Shown: piece after piece, positions 44,614-53,438 of the stretch
How the letters are laid out: the number at the start of each line of letters is the position of its first letter
How positions within the stretch are numbered: position 1 is the stretch's first letter
Assembly: GCA_015066515.1 (NCBI GenBank)
Contig: SVOH01000011.1
Span: 1 to 64,000, forward strand
Length of the DNA stretch: 64,000 nt
Source of the DNA: Oscillospiraceae bacterium
GTDB taxonomy: Bacteria; Bacillota; Clostridia; Oscillospirales; Acutalibacteraceae
Direction: 5' to 3'
Translations under genes and position numbers: made by a program
Notes under the pieces: generated by a model
What the model was told of the DNA's origin: nothing
What the model saw: the letters and a program-made list of their open reading frames with translations, nothing else
Database searches by the model: none

Positions 44614-46066
44614 AAAACTCACCTATTTCTGTTTTGCGTAATATAAGCTCATTAAAACCGTTTATATATTCATAAGGGTATTTAAAATTAAAAATTCTTT
44701 TAATGTTTTTTTGACTTCTATCCTTTAATTTAGTTACAGCAGATGCACCACACGCAAGTATTGTGTGGGTTTCGTCCATAATATAAACATTATACAGTCC
44801 TTCGTACCCGTGCTTTGAATAGCCTACATTTTCTAAATTACCTACGGTTTTGCTTTGCCTGTACATATAGTATGGCATAATACCATTTTCTCTAAGAATT
44901 TCACGCGAGTAATCAACCATCTTTTGTGCTTCACTACCCGCCTTTATTTCACTGTACTGACCTGTAGTATTTAGTGTAGAAGCACGTTTCATTGAAAGGG
45001 CATGAACCGTAACACTTTCGGGGTCAAGTTTTAAAATTATATCCATTGTACTTTTAAAACTTTCAAACGTATCGGTCGGTAGTCCCGCAATTAAATCCAT
45101 ATTTATATTATCAAATCCCAACTCACGAGCTAATTTAAAGGCGTTAACCGTATCCTTAGCAGTGTGTCTTCTACCAATAACTTGAAGAACGTCGTCGTTC
45201 ATAGTCTGCGGATTTATGCTTATTCTTGTAACTCCGTTTTGTTTCAGAGCCAACAATTTATCTTGGTCGATTGTATCTGGTCTTCCGGCTTCTACCGTAA
45301 ACTCACGCACCGTAGACATATCGAAATTTTCTGTTACCGTACCAAGAACACGATTTAATTGCTCGGCACTAAGTGTCGTTGGTGTACCGCCGCCCATATA
45401 AACTGTTTCAAGGTGCAAATTTAGTCGTTTTGCAATAGTTGCAGTTTCCTTTAGTTCATCACACAAAAGCTCAACATACTGCGGAATTATATCGCTTGCT
45501 TTTTCGACAGAATGTGACACAAACGAGCAATATGAACACCTAGAGGGACAAAAAGGAATGGATATATATAAGCTAAATGAATTATCTTTTGACAAAGCGA
45601 TAATACCCTCTTCGCCCTTGACTGCACTTTTACAAAGCGAAAGTTTTGAGTCGTTTACAAGAAATTTATTTTTAAAAAACTTTTCAGCGTATTCTTCGCC
45701 AAAGTCATTGCAATAACGCAAAAACAGCTTTGCAGGCCTTACACCTGTAAGTATACCCCAATTTGGACGATACCCTGTCAGCTTTTCAAAGCAGTAAAAC
45801 AATTGTCTACCCAATTCATGTTGAGTTTCTTTTTTGGTATCAGCAATGCTTTTATCAACTATAGCGCTACTGCTTGCCTTGGCATCTTCAAGTCGTAGTC
45901 TTACCGAAGCTATGATATCATCACCGTTTTTATAAACACTACAAACAGCACAATTATCGTCGTCTTCTTCGGTATGTAGGACCTCAATTTTTTCAAAAGG
46001 AAGAAAAAGTCGTATAAGCTTTTCCATCTCGTAGTCAAACTCATGACCAATGTTACACAGCTTCAT
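44588..46066 (-). CDS. hemZ: Radical SAM coproporphyrinogen III dehydrogenase-like HemZ
   Basis: 492 residues. The radical SAM cluster CxxxCxxC is seen in IPFCPSRCSYCSFVS (about 165-180), followed by YMGGGTPTTL and VEAGRPDTID. The N-terminal 150 residues are the HemZ-specific extension. HemZ-type proteins are assigned to oxygen-independent oxidative decarboxylation of coproporphyrinogen III, but in organisms lacking the rest of heme synthesis the true substrate is unclear; no other heme genes are in the window. Located in the usual clostridial relA-dtd-MBL-hemZ order. Confidence 0.9.
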   Translation of the reverse strand: MKLCNIGHEFDYEMEKLIRLFLPFEKIEVLHTEEDDDNCAVCSVYKNGDDIIASVRLRLEDAKASSSAIVDKSIADTKKETQHELGRQLFYCFEKLTGYRPNWGILTGVRPAKLFLRYCNDFGEEYAEKFFKNKFLVNDSKLSLCKSAVKGEEGIIALSKDNSFSLYISIPFCPSRCSYCSFVSHSVEKASDIIPQYVELLCDELKETATIAKRLNLHLETVYMGGGTPTTLSAEQLNRVLGTVTENFDMSTVREFTVEAGRPDTIDQDKLLALKQNGVTRISINPQTMNDDVLQVIGRRHTAKDTVNAFKLARELGFDNINMDLIAGLPTDTFESFKSTMDIILKLDPESVTVHALSMKRASTLNTTGQYSEIKAGSEAQKMVDYSREILRENGIMPYYMYRQSKTVGNLENVGYSKHGYEGLYNVYIMDETHTILACGASAVTKLKDRSQKNIKRIFNFKYPYEYINGFNELILRKTEIGEFYDKYFKRD

Positions 46067-46069
46067 CTT

Positions 46070-46690
46070 TTACCTCAGGTATGGATTGTTTTTTCTTTCA
46101 TGGCCTATTGTCGTCATCTCTCCGTGACCTGAATAAACCTTTATATCATCTTCAAAAAGCCACATCATTCTATCAAGCGATTCTTTCATTTCGGATATAT
46201 TTCCACCCGGTAGGTCTACCCTACCTACAGTTTCATAAAAAAGCATATCGCCGCTAAAAAGGCAGTCGTTTATTAGATAACACATTCCGCCAACAGTATG
46301 CCCCGGTGTTTCAAAAGCCTTTACAACAAGGTCGCCTACTGTAAATTCTTCTTCATCCTCTATTGTATAATCGGCATTAAATGCAGGTATTGCCGGAGTA
46401 AATCTTCCTGACAAATTAAACGCTTTGTCTGACAATGCAAATTCTTCATTTTTACCTATTGCAATTTTAACCCCTGTAGACTCACGTAGTTGCAACGCAC
46501 CGCCAATATGGTCATAGTGTGCATGAGTAATAAGTATAAGCCTTGTCTTGTCGGAGTTATTTGCCAAAAACTCCTTTAACTCTAATGTATATTTACCGGG
46601 GTCTACAACTATTGCAGCCTTATCGGTAAGAATACCATAGCAGTTTGAATATGTCGCCAAATGCCCCTCAAGTAAAAATTCAACCTTCAT
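46070..46690 (-). CDS. Metallo-beta-lactamase-fold hydrolase (glyoxalase II-like)
   Basis: 206 residues. Metal motif THAHYDHIGG (about 55-64), the later ETPGHTVGGMCY, and CLFSGDMLF (bridging Asp) are all present, and a C-terminal SGHGEMTTIGHER completes the site. Such enzymes hydrolyse thioesters or other small molecules. The 4-base gap to hemZ and 3-base gap to dtd place it in the operon. Confidence 0.9.
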   Translation of the reverse strand: MKVEFLLEGHLATYSNCYGILTDKAAIVVDPGKYTLELKEFLANNSDKTRLILITHAHYDHIGGALQLRESTGVKIAIGKNEEFALSDKAFNLSGRFTPAIPAFNADYTIEDEEEFTVGDLVVKAFETPGHTVGGMCYLINDCLFSGDMLFYETVGRVDLPGGNISEMKESLDRMMWLFEDDIKVYSGHGEMTTIGHERKNNPYLR

Positions 46691-46692
46691 AT

Positions 46693-47154
46693 TTATCCCT
46701 TTTTATTCCATATATCCGTATCAAGAATTATTGTTACAGGTCCGTCGTTTGTAAGTGTTACCTGCATATCTGCGCCAAACCTTCCGGTTTCTACGTTTTT
46801 TATACCGTAGGCTTTTAGTGTGTCACAATACATACAGTAATATTTGTCTGCCGTTACCGGCTCCATAGCATTTATAAATGATGGACGGTTTCCTTTTTTG
46901 GTATCGGCGGCTAAAGTGAATTGAGATATGCACAAAACCTCACCATCGATATCAAGTATCGATTTGTTCATTTTACCGTCTTCATCCTCAAATATACGAA
47001 GATTTGCCGTCTTTCGTGCAAGTAAATCTATATCCTGCTCGGTATCGCCCTCAACAGCGCAAAAAAGTATCATATACCCTCGCTGACAGCAACCAACCTT
47101 AACACCGTCTATTTCAACACTTGCCTTTTTCACTCTTTGAATAACAGCCCGCAT
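46693..47154 (-). CDS. dtd: D-aminoacyl-tRNA deacylase
   Basis: 153 residues from the ATG at 47154, one base after the relA stop; longer frames upstream run into relA. Frees tRNA from D-amino acids. Both active-site signatures are present: SQFTLAADTKKGNRPSF (about 78-94) and the cis Gly-Pro motif NDGPVTIILDT near the C-terminus. The start codon is close to the relA stop, so translation is probably coupled. Confidence 0.96.
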   Translation of the reverse strand: MRAVIQRVKKASVEIDGVKVGCCQRGYMILFCAVEGDTEQDIDLLARKTANLRIFEDEDGKMNKSILDIDGEVLCISQFTLAADTKKGNRPSFINAMEPVTADKYYCMYCDTLKAYGIKNVETGRFGADMQVTLTNDGPVTIILDTDIWNKKG

Positions 47155-47155
47155 A

Positions 47156-49351
47156 TTACTGCACCACTCTTTCCACACTAAATACGCCTGATATTTTTTC
47201 CATACGTGCAATAATACTATGCAAATGCTCAACACTCTCGGCACTTATGTTTATATGAATAATACTATTGCCGCCTTTAAGCTGTCGAGCATTAATCTGA
47301 TGAACGGCAAGACGCATATTATACGCAGTATTCATAACATCGCCGACTAGTCCCTCGCGATCTATCGCCGAGATTTGTAAAGTGGATGTAAAGCTCTCTC
47401 TCCTTACATTATCCCAATGCGCATTAACCCAACGGTCAGGCTCTGAACTCTTAGATATGTCGCGCGGTACGTTGTTGCAATCACATTTATGAATAGAAAC
47501 ACCGTGCCCGCGTGTAATAAAACCAATTATATCATCTCCAGGCAGAGGTGCGCAGCATTTTGAAAGCTTAACAAGACAGTTGTCTATTCCCTCAACAATA
47601 ACACCCTCTGAAGAAGTTTGCTTTTTGGGCGCAAGAGTTTTAAGTTCGACTGCTTTTGCTGCGTTGTTGCGTTTGGTATAGTCCTCTCTGATACGCGGTA
47701 GCAGCTTTGAAATAAGCACACCGCCGTATCCTATTGCGGCATAAAATTCTTCGGTATCGGCAAATCTCATTCGCTTTGCCAAGTCATCAATATACTCTAC
47801 ATATTCTTTTTCGCCAAAGAATATATTATTGCGACGCAATTCACGTTCTAAATCGTTTTTACCCTGTTCAATATTTTCAACACGTTTTTCTTTCTTAAAC
47901 CACGAACGAATTTTTGCTTTAGCCGAATTGGTAACTGCAATATTCATCCAATCACGGCTAGGGCCATGACCCGCCTGATTGGTTGTAAGAATCTCTATTA
48001 TCTCACCTGTTTTTATTTCGTGATTGATGGGAACTATCTTACCGTTTGCCTTTGCACCCACCATTTTTATGCCTACAGCCGAGTGAATAGCAAATGCAAA
48101 ATCCACCACAGTAGATCCAACAGGAAGATTAATAACATCGCCTCTCGGTGTTACAGCAAACACATCTTCTTGAGAAAGATCGACCTTTATTGTGCGTACT
48201 ATTTCAGAAGCATCACCTGAAACATCTGAAGTTTCGAGCACCTGCCTAATCCAAGCTAAACGCTCCTCCATATACTTATCGGTACCGGTTATTCCCTCTT
48301 TATATTTCCAGTGTGCAGCGATACCAAATTCAGCAGTATGATGCATTTCAAAGGTACGTATTTGTATTTCAAAGGGGACACCTTCACGGCTGATAACCGT
48401 GGTGTGAAGCGACTGATACATATTTGGCTTAGGCGTAGATATATAATCCTTAAAGCGATTAGGTATAGGGCGAAACATATCGTGCATTATACCCAAAATA
48501 TTATAACAGTCTGCAACTGTATCAGTAATTACGCGTATGGCATAAACGTCATATATTTCGTCAAAATCACGATTTTGAACATACATTTTACGATAAATAC
48601 CGTGAATAGATTTTACGCGCCCTTGAAAAGACATTTTAACATTTGGTAGTTCTTCTGTTAAACGTGTTTCAATTCGTTTTTCAATATCTTCAAGTATTTT
48701 TACTCTTTGATGGCGTCTTACCTGCAAAAGCTGCTCAATTTCATTATATGCAATCGGGTCAAGATGCTTAATAGCAAGATCCTCTAGCTCTTCCTTAACC
48801 GGTCTAATACCAAGTCGGTGAGCAATTGGCGCATAAACCTCAAGCGTCTCAAGAGCTTTGTCGCGTTGCTTTTGTTCAGGCATTGCACCAAGAGTACGCA
48901 TATTATGAAGTCTATCAGCAAGCTTAATAATAATTACTCGTATATCCTTACCCATAGCAATAAGCATTTTACGTAAGCTTTCAGCCTGTTCTTGCTCTTT
49001 GGATGAAATATTTAGCCTACCAATTCTTGTAACGCCGTCAACAAGCAGTGCAACATCATCGCCAAAAAGACGCTTAATTTCGTCAATTTCAACATCGGTA
49101 TCCTCTACAACATCGTGCAACAACGCTGCTGCTATAGACTGACTATCCATACCGAGAGCAACAATTATTTTTGCAACATTATAAGGGTGAATATAATATT
49201 CCTCGTTGGTAAGTCGCTTTTGACCAAGATGATGGTCAACGCAATAATTAAAAGCTCTTTCAATTAGCGGTATATCGTAACTGCCGCCCTGATTTTTCAT
49301 ACACTCTAAAAGTGCATTATAATCACGCATTGCCGCATCATTCACAACCAT
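47156..49351 (-). CDS. relA: Bifunctional (p)ppGpp synthetase/hydrolase
   Basis: 731 residues. Domains: HD hydrolase (about 25-170, HDVVEDTD), RelA synthetase (about 230-360, RFKDYISTPKPNMYQSLHTT), TGS (about 390-450), a central helical region with Cys residues (KCCAPLPGDDIIGF) and a C-terminal ACT domain. Both catalytic sites look intact, so it should make and degrade the alarmone. The GTG at 49345 is an alternative start with better spacing from AGGG. The gene overlaps the recJ end by 14 bases. Confidence 0.97.
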   Translation of the reverse strand: MVVNDAAMRDYNALLECMKNQGGSYDIPLIERAFNYCVDHHLGQKRLTNEEYYIHPYNVAKIIVALGMDSQSIAAALLHDVVEDTDVEIDEIKRLFGDDVALLVDGVTRIGRLNISSKEQEQAESLRKMLIAMGKDIRVIIIKLADRLHNMRTLGAMPEQKQRDKALETLEVYAPIAHRLGIRPVKEELEDLAIKHLDPIAYNEIEQLLQVRRHQRVKILEDIEKRIETRLTEELPNVKMSFQGRVKSIHGIYRKMYVQNRDFDEIYDVYAIRVITDTVADCYNILGIMHDMFRPIPNRFKDYISTPKPNMYQSLHTTVISREGVPFEIQIRTFEMHHTAEFGIAAHWKYKEGITGTDKYMEERLAWIRQVLETSDVSGDASEIVRTIKVDLSQEDVFAVTPRGDVINLPVGSTVVDFAFAIHSAVGIKMVGAKANGKIVPINHEIKTGEIIEILTTNQAGHGPSRDWMNIAVTNSAKAKIRSWFKKEKRVENIEQGKNDLERELRRNNIFFGEKEYVEYIDDLAKRMRFADTEEFYAAIGYGGVLISKLLPRIREDYTKRNNAAKAVELKTLAPKKQTSSEGVIVEGIDNCLVKLSKCCAPLPGDDIIGFITRGHGVSIHKCDCNNVPRDISKSSEPDRWVNAHWDNVRRESFTSTLQISAIDREGLVGDVMNTAYNMRLAVHQINARQLKGGNSIIHINISAESVEHLHSIIARMEKISGVFSVERVVQ

Positions 49352-51353
49352 TCACCCTTTCATAAAGTTTTTTATAAATTTTAGAATTCATTAAATCATT
49401 TTTTTGTGTAGTAGTATGCCCTATCAATACGCCGTTATTAAGCGAAACAAGTCCCAATTCGCATAAAGTTTCAACGGCTATTTGTGTTTTGGCATAACCA
49501 ATTTTTGTATCAATATATTTTAGCCTTTCGACATTTATCGGACTTGAAGTTATCATTTTATAAATACTGCCAACATCAGCCCTGTCGGGAAAAATTTCAG
49601 CAAAATCAGTATTGTAGTCAGATATAAAATCATCATATTGCTGCTTGCCTTTAAAGTATAATTCTTGATCGGTATCAGACATTTTTATAGTCTTGATCTG
49701 TACTGAAATATTGTGCTGCCCTTGATATATATTAATATCAAGCGTTACTGCAAGGTCAATCGTATCACCCGCCACAAAGCAAAACTGTTCGGTTGTAACG
49801 CCAAAAAGCAAAGCTTGAAAGGCATTTCCGTTTTTTCGGCACAATAATTTAAGATGTTTGCCACCGCCTATAGCGGTTATTTTTTCAAGTGTAACACCAA
49901 ATATACCAAAAACAGGTATAGGATTACCCATTCCAAACGGCTCAAGCGATTTAATTGCATAAGCCATATCAACGCTCATACCGGCAGGATTGATGCGAAA
50001 ATCTATGTTAAGCGTTGGTATTGCCGATGCCTGCATTGCGGCATACTTATTTATTCTTTGTCTAAAGGTGTCAAGCATGTCGTCGCTTACGCTAACACCT
50101 GCAGCCAATTCATGACCGCCATATTTAAGCAGAATATCACTACAAGAATTAATAGCATCATACAAATTAAAACCCGAAAAACTACGTCCCGAGCCGTGTG
50201 ATATGCCGCCCTCACTTGACAGTATAAGTGTAGGTTTACCGTAACGCTCACAAATACGTGAGGCCACAATACCCAAAACACCAAAGTGCCAATCTTTGCC
50301 GCAAACCACAATAACGCGATTATGTTGTAGACCTGCAGATTCAATCATTTTAACCGCGTTTTTAAAAATATCCTTCTCTATTTGCTGACGGCGAACATTA
50401 TCGTCATCAATTGGGCCTGCCAATTTCAACGCATTAATAGCGTTATTTGACGTAAGAAGTTCAAATGCGCGCTTTGCACTACCCATACGGCCTGCCGCAT
50501 TAATGCGTGGCACAATACCAAAAGATATTTTACCCGCATCTATGTTATTACGGTCAATTCCCGCCATATTAAGTATAGATGCAATACCAATATTGGGTGC
50601 AGTTTTAATCTTTGCTATACCCTCTTTTACAATAGAACGGTTTTCATTTGTTAGTGGCATAACATCACCTATAGTTGCCACTGCCAAAATATCGGCATAT
50701 CGCTCAAGCATTTGCTCGGGTTCTTTATCGTCAAGCACGCAAACCAGCTTAAAAGCAACCTCAGCTCCGCAAATTTCTTTAAAGGTGCTTGGACAATCTA
50801 TACGATGTGGGTCAACCACCGCAACGGCTTTAGGTAATTGCTCGGGCGGTAAATGATGGTCGGTTACAACCGTTTTTATACCCAAAGAATCTGCATAAGC
50901 AATTTCGTCGGCACAGGATATGCCATTGTCCACAGTTACTATAAGACCAACACCCTGCGCCGATAATTTATCAACAGCACCACAGTTCATACCATAGCCT
51001 TCATCTAAACGGTCAGGTATATATGCCATCACATCTGCGCCACGGCCAACAAGATAGTCGTAAAGCAATGAAGTTGCAACAACGCCGTCACAATCGTAAT
51101 CACCAAACACAGCAATTTTTACATTTTTTTCAATAGCATTATTTATATAATCAGCGGCTTCTTTTATGTCTATAAGCTCTAACGGATCACAAAGTATGGG
51201 TTCATCGCTCATTAAAAGCTCAAGCTCACCCTCGTTATCAATGCCGCGGCCTACTGCAATAAGCGCCGCAAAAGGATCAATATCACATTCTTCGGCCAAA
51301 AGTTTAGCTTTTTCGCGGTCAGGATTTCCGACAATCCACTTTTTGACAGACAT
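49338..51353 (-). CDS. recJ: Single-stranded-DNA-specific exonuclease RecJ
   Basis: 671 residues from the ATG at 51353; the frame extends 12 codons further but has no better start. 5'-3' ssDNA exonuclease in recombination and mismatch repair. DHH motifs: FGDYDCDGVVATSLL (about 85-99), VTVDNG, VTDHHLPPE and DPHR, followed by DHHA1 (GRSFSGFNLYDAI, GGHELAAGVSV) and an OB-like C-terminal part. Starts the long recJ-relA-dtd operon with its own promoter at 51393-51421. Confidence 0.97.
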   Translation of the reverse strand: MSVKKWIVGNPDREKAKLLAEECDIDPFAALIAVGRGIDNEGELELLMSDEPILCDPLELIDIKEAADYINNAIEKNVKIAVFGDYDCDGVVATSLLYDYLVGRGADVMAYIPDRLDEGYGMNCGAVDKLSAQGVGLIVTVDNGISCADEIAYADSLGIKTVVTDHHLPPEQLPKAVAVVDPHRIDCPSTFKEICGAEVAFKLVCVLDDKEPEQMLERYADILAVATIGDVMPLTNENRSIVKEGIAKIKTAPNIGIASILNMAGIDRNNIDAGKISFGIVPRINAAGRMGSAKRAFELLTSNNAINALKLAGPIDDDNVRRQQIEKDIFKNAVKMIESAGLQHNRVIVVCGKDWHFGVLGIVASRICERYGKPTLILSSEGGISHGSGRSFSGFNLYDAINSCSDILLKYGGHELAAGVSVSDDMLDTFRQRINKYAAMQASAIPTLNIDFRINPAGMSVDMAYAIKSLEPFGMGNPIPVFGIFGVTLEKITAIGGGKHLKLLCRKNGNAFQALLFGVTTEQFCFVAGDTIDLAVTLDINIYQGQHNISVQIKTIKMSDTDQELYFKGKQQYDDFISDYNTDFAEIFPDRADVGSIYKMITSSPINVERLKYIDTKIGYAKTQIAVETLCELGLVSLNNGVLIGHTTTQKNDLMNSKIYKKLYERVNGCE

Positions 51354-51392
51354 AAATATCACCACTCTTTTACAAAAACAATTATTCAATTT

Positions 51393-51421
51393 ATAATAAC
51401 ATATTTACACCTAATTTTCAA
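51393..51421 (-). promoter_or_regulatory. Promoter of the recJ operon
   Basis: Minus strand TTGAAA (51421-51416), 17 bases, TATTAT (51398-51393). Predicted start near 51386, leader about 33 bases before the recJ ATG. Confidence 0.65.
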
Positions 51422-51457
51422 TATTTTTTATGTTAATATATAAATATATATAAAACT

Positions 51458-51489
51458 AAAAAAGCAATCGAAAATTCGATTGCTTTTTT
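51458..51489 (-). terminator. Terminator of the MarR-ABC exporter operon
   Basis: AAAAAAGCAATCGAA (51458-51472) pairs perfectly with TTCGATTGCTTTTTT (51475-51489). It lies 2 bases past the stop codon of the ABC gene at 51492, with a T run on the minus strand. Confidence 0.93.
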
Positions 51490-51491
51490 GA

Positions 51492-53438
51492 TTATTCTAG
51501 TTCAAAGGAACCTGTATATAGCTGATAATATGTTCCCTTTTGTGCAATAAGGTCGGCGTGAGAGCCACGCTCTATAATTTTGCCTTTATCTAGCACCATT
51601 ATTACGTCTGAATTCATAACGGTTGAGAGTCTGTGCGCTATTACAAACACAGTTCTGCCCTCCATCAATTTGTCCATACCCTTTTGCACAATTGCTTCGG
51701 TACGGGTATCGATTGATGACGTAGCCTCGTCAAGTATCATTACAGGTGGATCGGCAACCGCAGCACGAGCAATGGCAATAAGCTGTCTTTGACCTTGTGA
51801 AAGGTTAGAACCGTTGTTTGAAAGCTGTGTTTCGTAGCCTTGCGGCAGTCTGGTTATAAAATCATCAGCGCCCGCAAGTTTGGCTGCACTAATGCACTCT
51901 TCGTCAGTAGCATCGAGTCTACCATAACGAATATTATCCATAACCGTACCTGTAAACAGGTTTGTTTCTTGTAAAACAATACCAAGACTACGACGCAAAT
52001 CAGACTTTTTAATCTTGTTAATATTTATACCATCATAACGAATCTTGCCGTCTTCAATGTCATAAAAACGGTTTATAAGATTGGTAATTGTGGTTTTACC
52101 CGCACCCGTAGCGCCAACGAAGGCAACCTTTTGACCGGGGCGTGCATAAACCGATACATCGTGAAGCACAAGCTTATCTTCTTCATAACCGAAATCAACC
52201 TCGGTCATAGTAACGTCACCCTTTAACAATTCATAAGTGAGGGTGCCGTCACTATGCGGATGCTTCCAAGCCCAGTGTCCTGTGCGTTTGTCGGTTTCGG
52301 TTATATTACCATCAGCATCAATTTCACAGTTAACAAGCGTTACATAGCCTTCGTCCGCTTCGGGCTGCTGATCTATTAGGCTAAACACACGTTCAGCACC
52401 CGCCATTGCCATAACAACTGTATTAATTTGCTGGGTTACCTGATTTATGTTGCCTGTAAACTGTCGCGACATATTAAGAAAAGGTACAACCAAATCTATA
52501 GTAAGCACTGCAACACTGCCGCTTACAAGCGCGCCAATTGATATGTTTGGCACACGGGTTAATAACAACACACCGCCAACAGTAGCCACAAGAACATAAA
52601 GTATGTTACCCAAATTGCCTATAATGGGACCTAAACAGTTGGCATAGGCATGTGCACGGAAGCTATCATTAAATAATTCGTTATTTACCTTGTCAAAGTC
52701 CTCGTTGCACTCTTTTTCGTGACAGAATACTTTAATCACCTTTTGCCCACTCATCATTTCCTGAACAAAGCCTTCGGTTTTACCAATAGCCTTTTGTTGA
52801 CGCATAAAGTATTTGGCAGAACCACCGCCAACCTTTTTTGAAACAAAAGCCATTGTAATTACACCCAATAGTACTACTAGTGTCATCCAAACGCTATAGT
52901 AAAGCATAATGCTAAGCACGCTTATAACAATAACAGCAGCTTGTAAAAGTGATGGCAAAGAACGAGAAATAAGCTCACGCATGGTATCAACGTCATTAGT
53001 ATAGTGACTCATAATATCACCGTGCTTATTTTGGTCAAAATATTTTATTGGTAGGTTTTGCATGGCCTTAAACATATGAATACGCATCTTGTTTAAGAAG
53101 CCTTGTGTTATAAACACCATTAACTGATTATAAAGTGTTATAGCTATTATAGAGACTATATAAAGACCTATTAAAATAAACACCTTAGGCAAAATCACAC
53201 TTTTAGCCGCTTCCCAGTCGCCTGTTTTAATAAATATTTCAATATCGGCAATTACCTTTTGTTGAAAAACTGCCGGCAATGCTGCAGTTACCGCCGAAAA
53301 AAGTATGCAAACAATTGTAAGAGGCATCATTACGGGGTAAAATTTGAAGAGCATTTTAATAATGCGCTTAAAGGTATTAGGATTAAATTTCCCTCTAGGG
53401 CCTCTTGGCATATTACGAGGTGCTGGTCCTCTACTCAT
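51492..53438 (-). CDS. ABC exporter half (canonical ATPase site subunit)
   Basis: 648 residues from the ATG at 53438, which overlaps the upstream stop by 8 bases and follows GGAGGTG. A Gly/Pro/Arg-rich N-terminus precedes six membrane helices (about 40-330), then an insert with a TGHWAWKHPHSDG segment seen in many clostridial exporters, and the nucleotide-binding domain: GATGAGKTT (Walker A), LSQGQRQLIAIARA (signature) and MILDEATSSID (Walker B with catalytic Glu). Forms a heterodimer with the gene at 53431. Substrate (drug, peptide or lipid) unknown; MarR control points to a stress or toxic-compound exporter. Confidence 0.93.
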   Translation of the reverse strand: MSRGPAPRNMPRGPRGKFNPNTFKRIIKMLFKFYPVMMPLTIVCILFSAVTAALPAVFQQKVIADIEIFIKTGDWEAAKSVILPKVFILIGLYIVSIIAITLYNQLMVFITQGFLNKMRIHMFKAMQNLPIKYFDQNKHGDIMSHYTNDVDTMRELISRSLPSLLQAAVIVISVLSIMLYYSVWMTLVVLLGVITMAFVSKKVGGGSAKYFMRQQKAIGKTEGFVQEMMSGQKVIKVFCHEKECNEDFDKVNNELFNDSFRAHAYANCLGPIIGNLGNILYVLVATVGGVLLLTRVPNISIGALVSGSVAVLTIDLVVPFLNMSRQFTGNINQVTQQINTVVMAMAGAERVFSLIDQQPEADEGYVTLVNCEIDADGNITETDKRTGHWAWKHPHSDGTLTYELLKGDVTMTEVDFGYEEDKLVLHDVSVYARPGQKVAFVGATGAGKTTITNLINRFYDIEDGKIRYDGININKIKKSDLRRSLGIVLQETNLFTGTVMDNIRYGRLDATDEECISAAKLAGADDFITRLPQGYETQLSNNGSNLSQGQRQLIAIARAAVADPPVMILDEATSSIDTRTEAIVQKGMDKLMEGRTVFVIAHRLSTVMNSDVIMVLDKGKIIERGSHADLIAQKGTYYQLYTGSFELE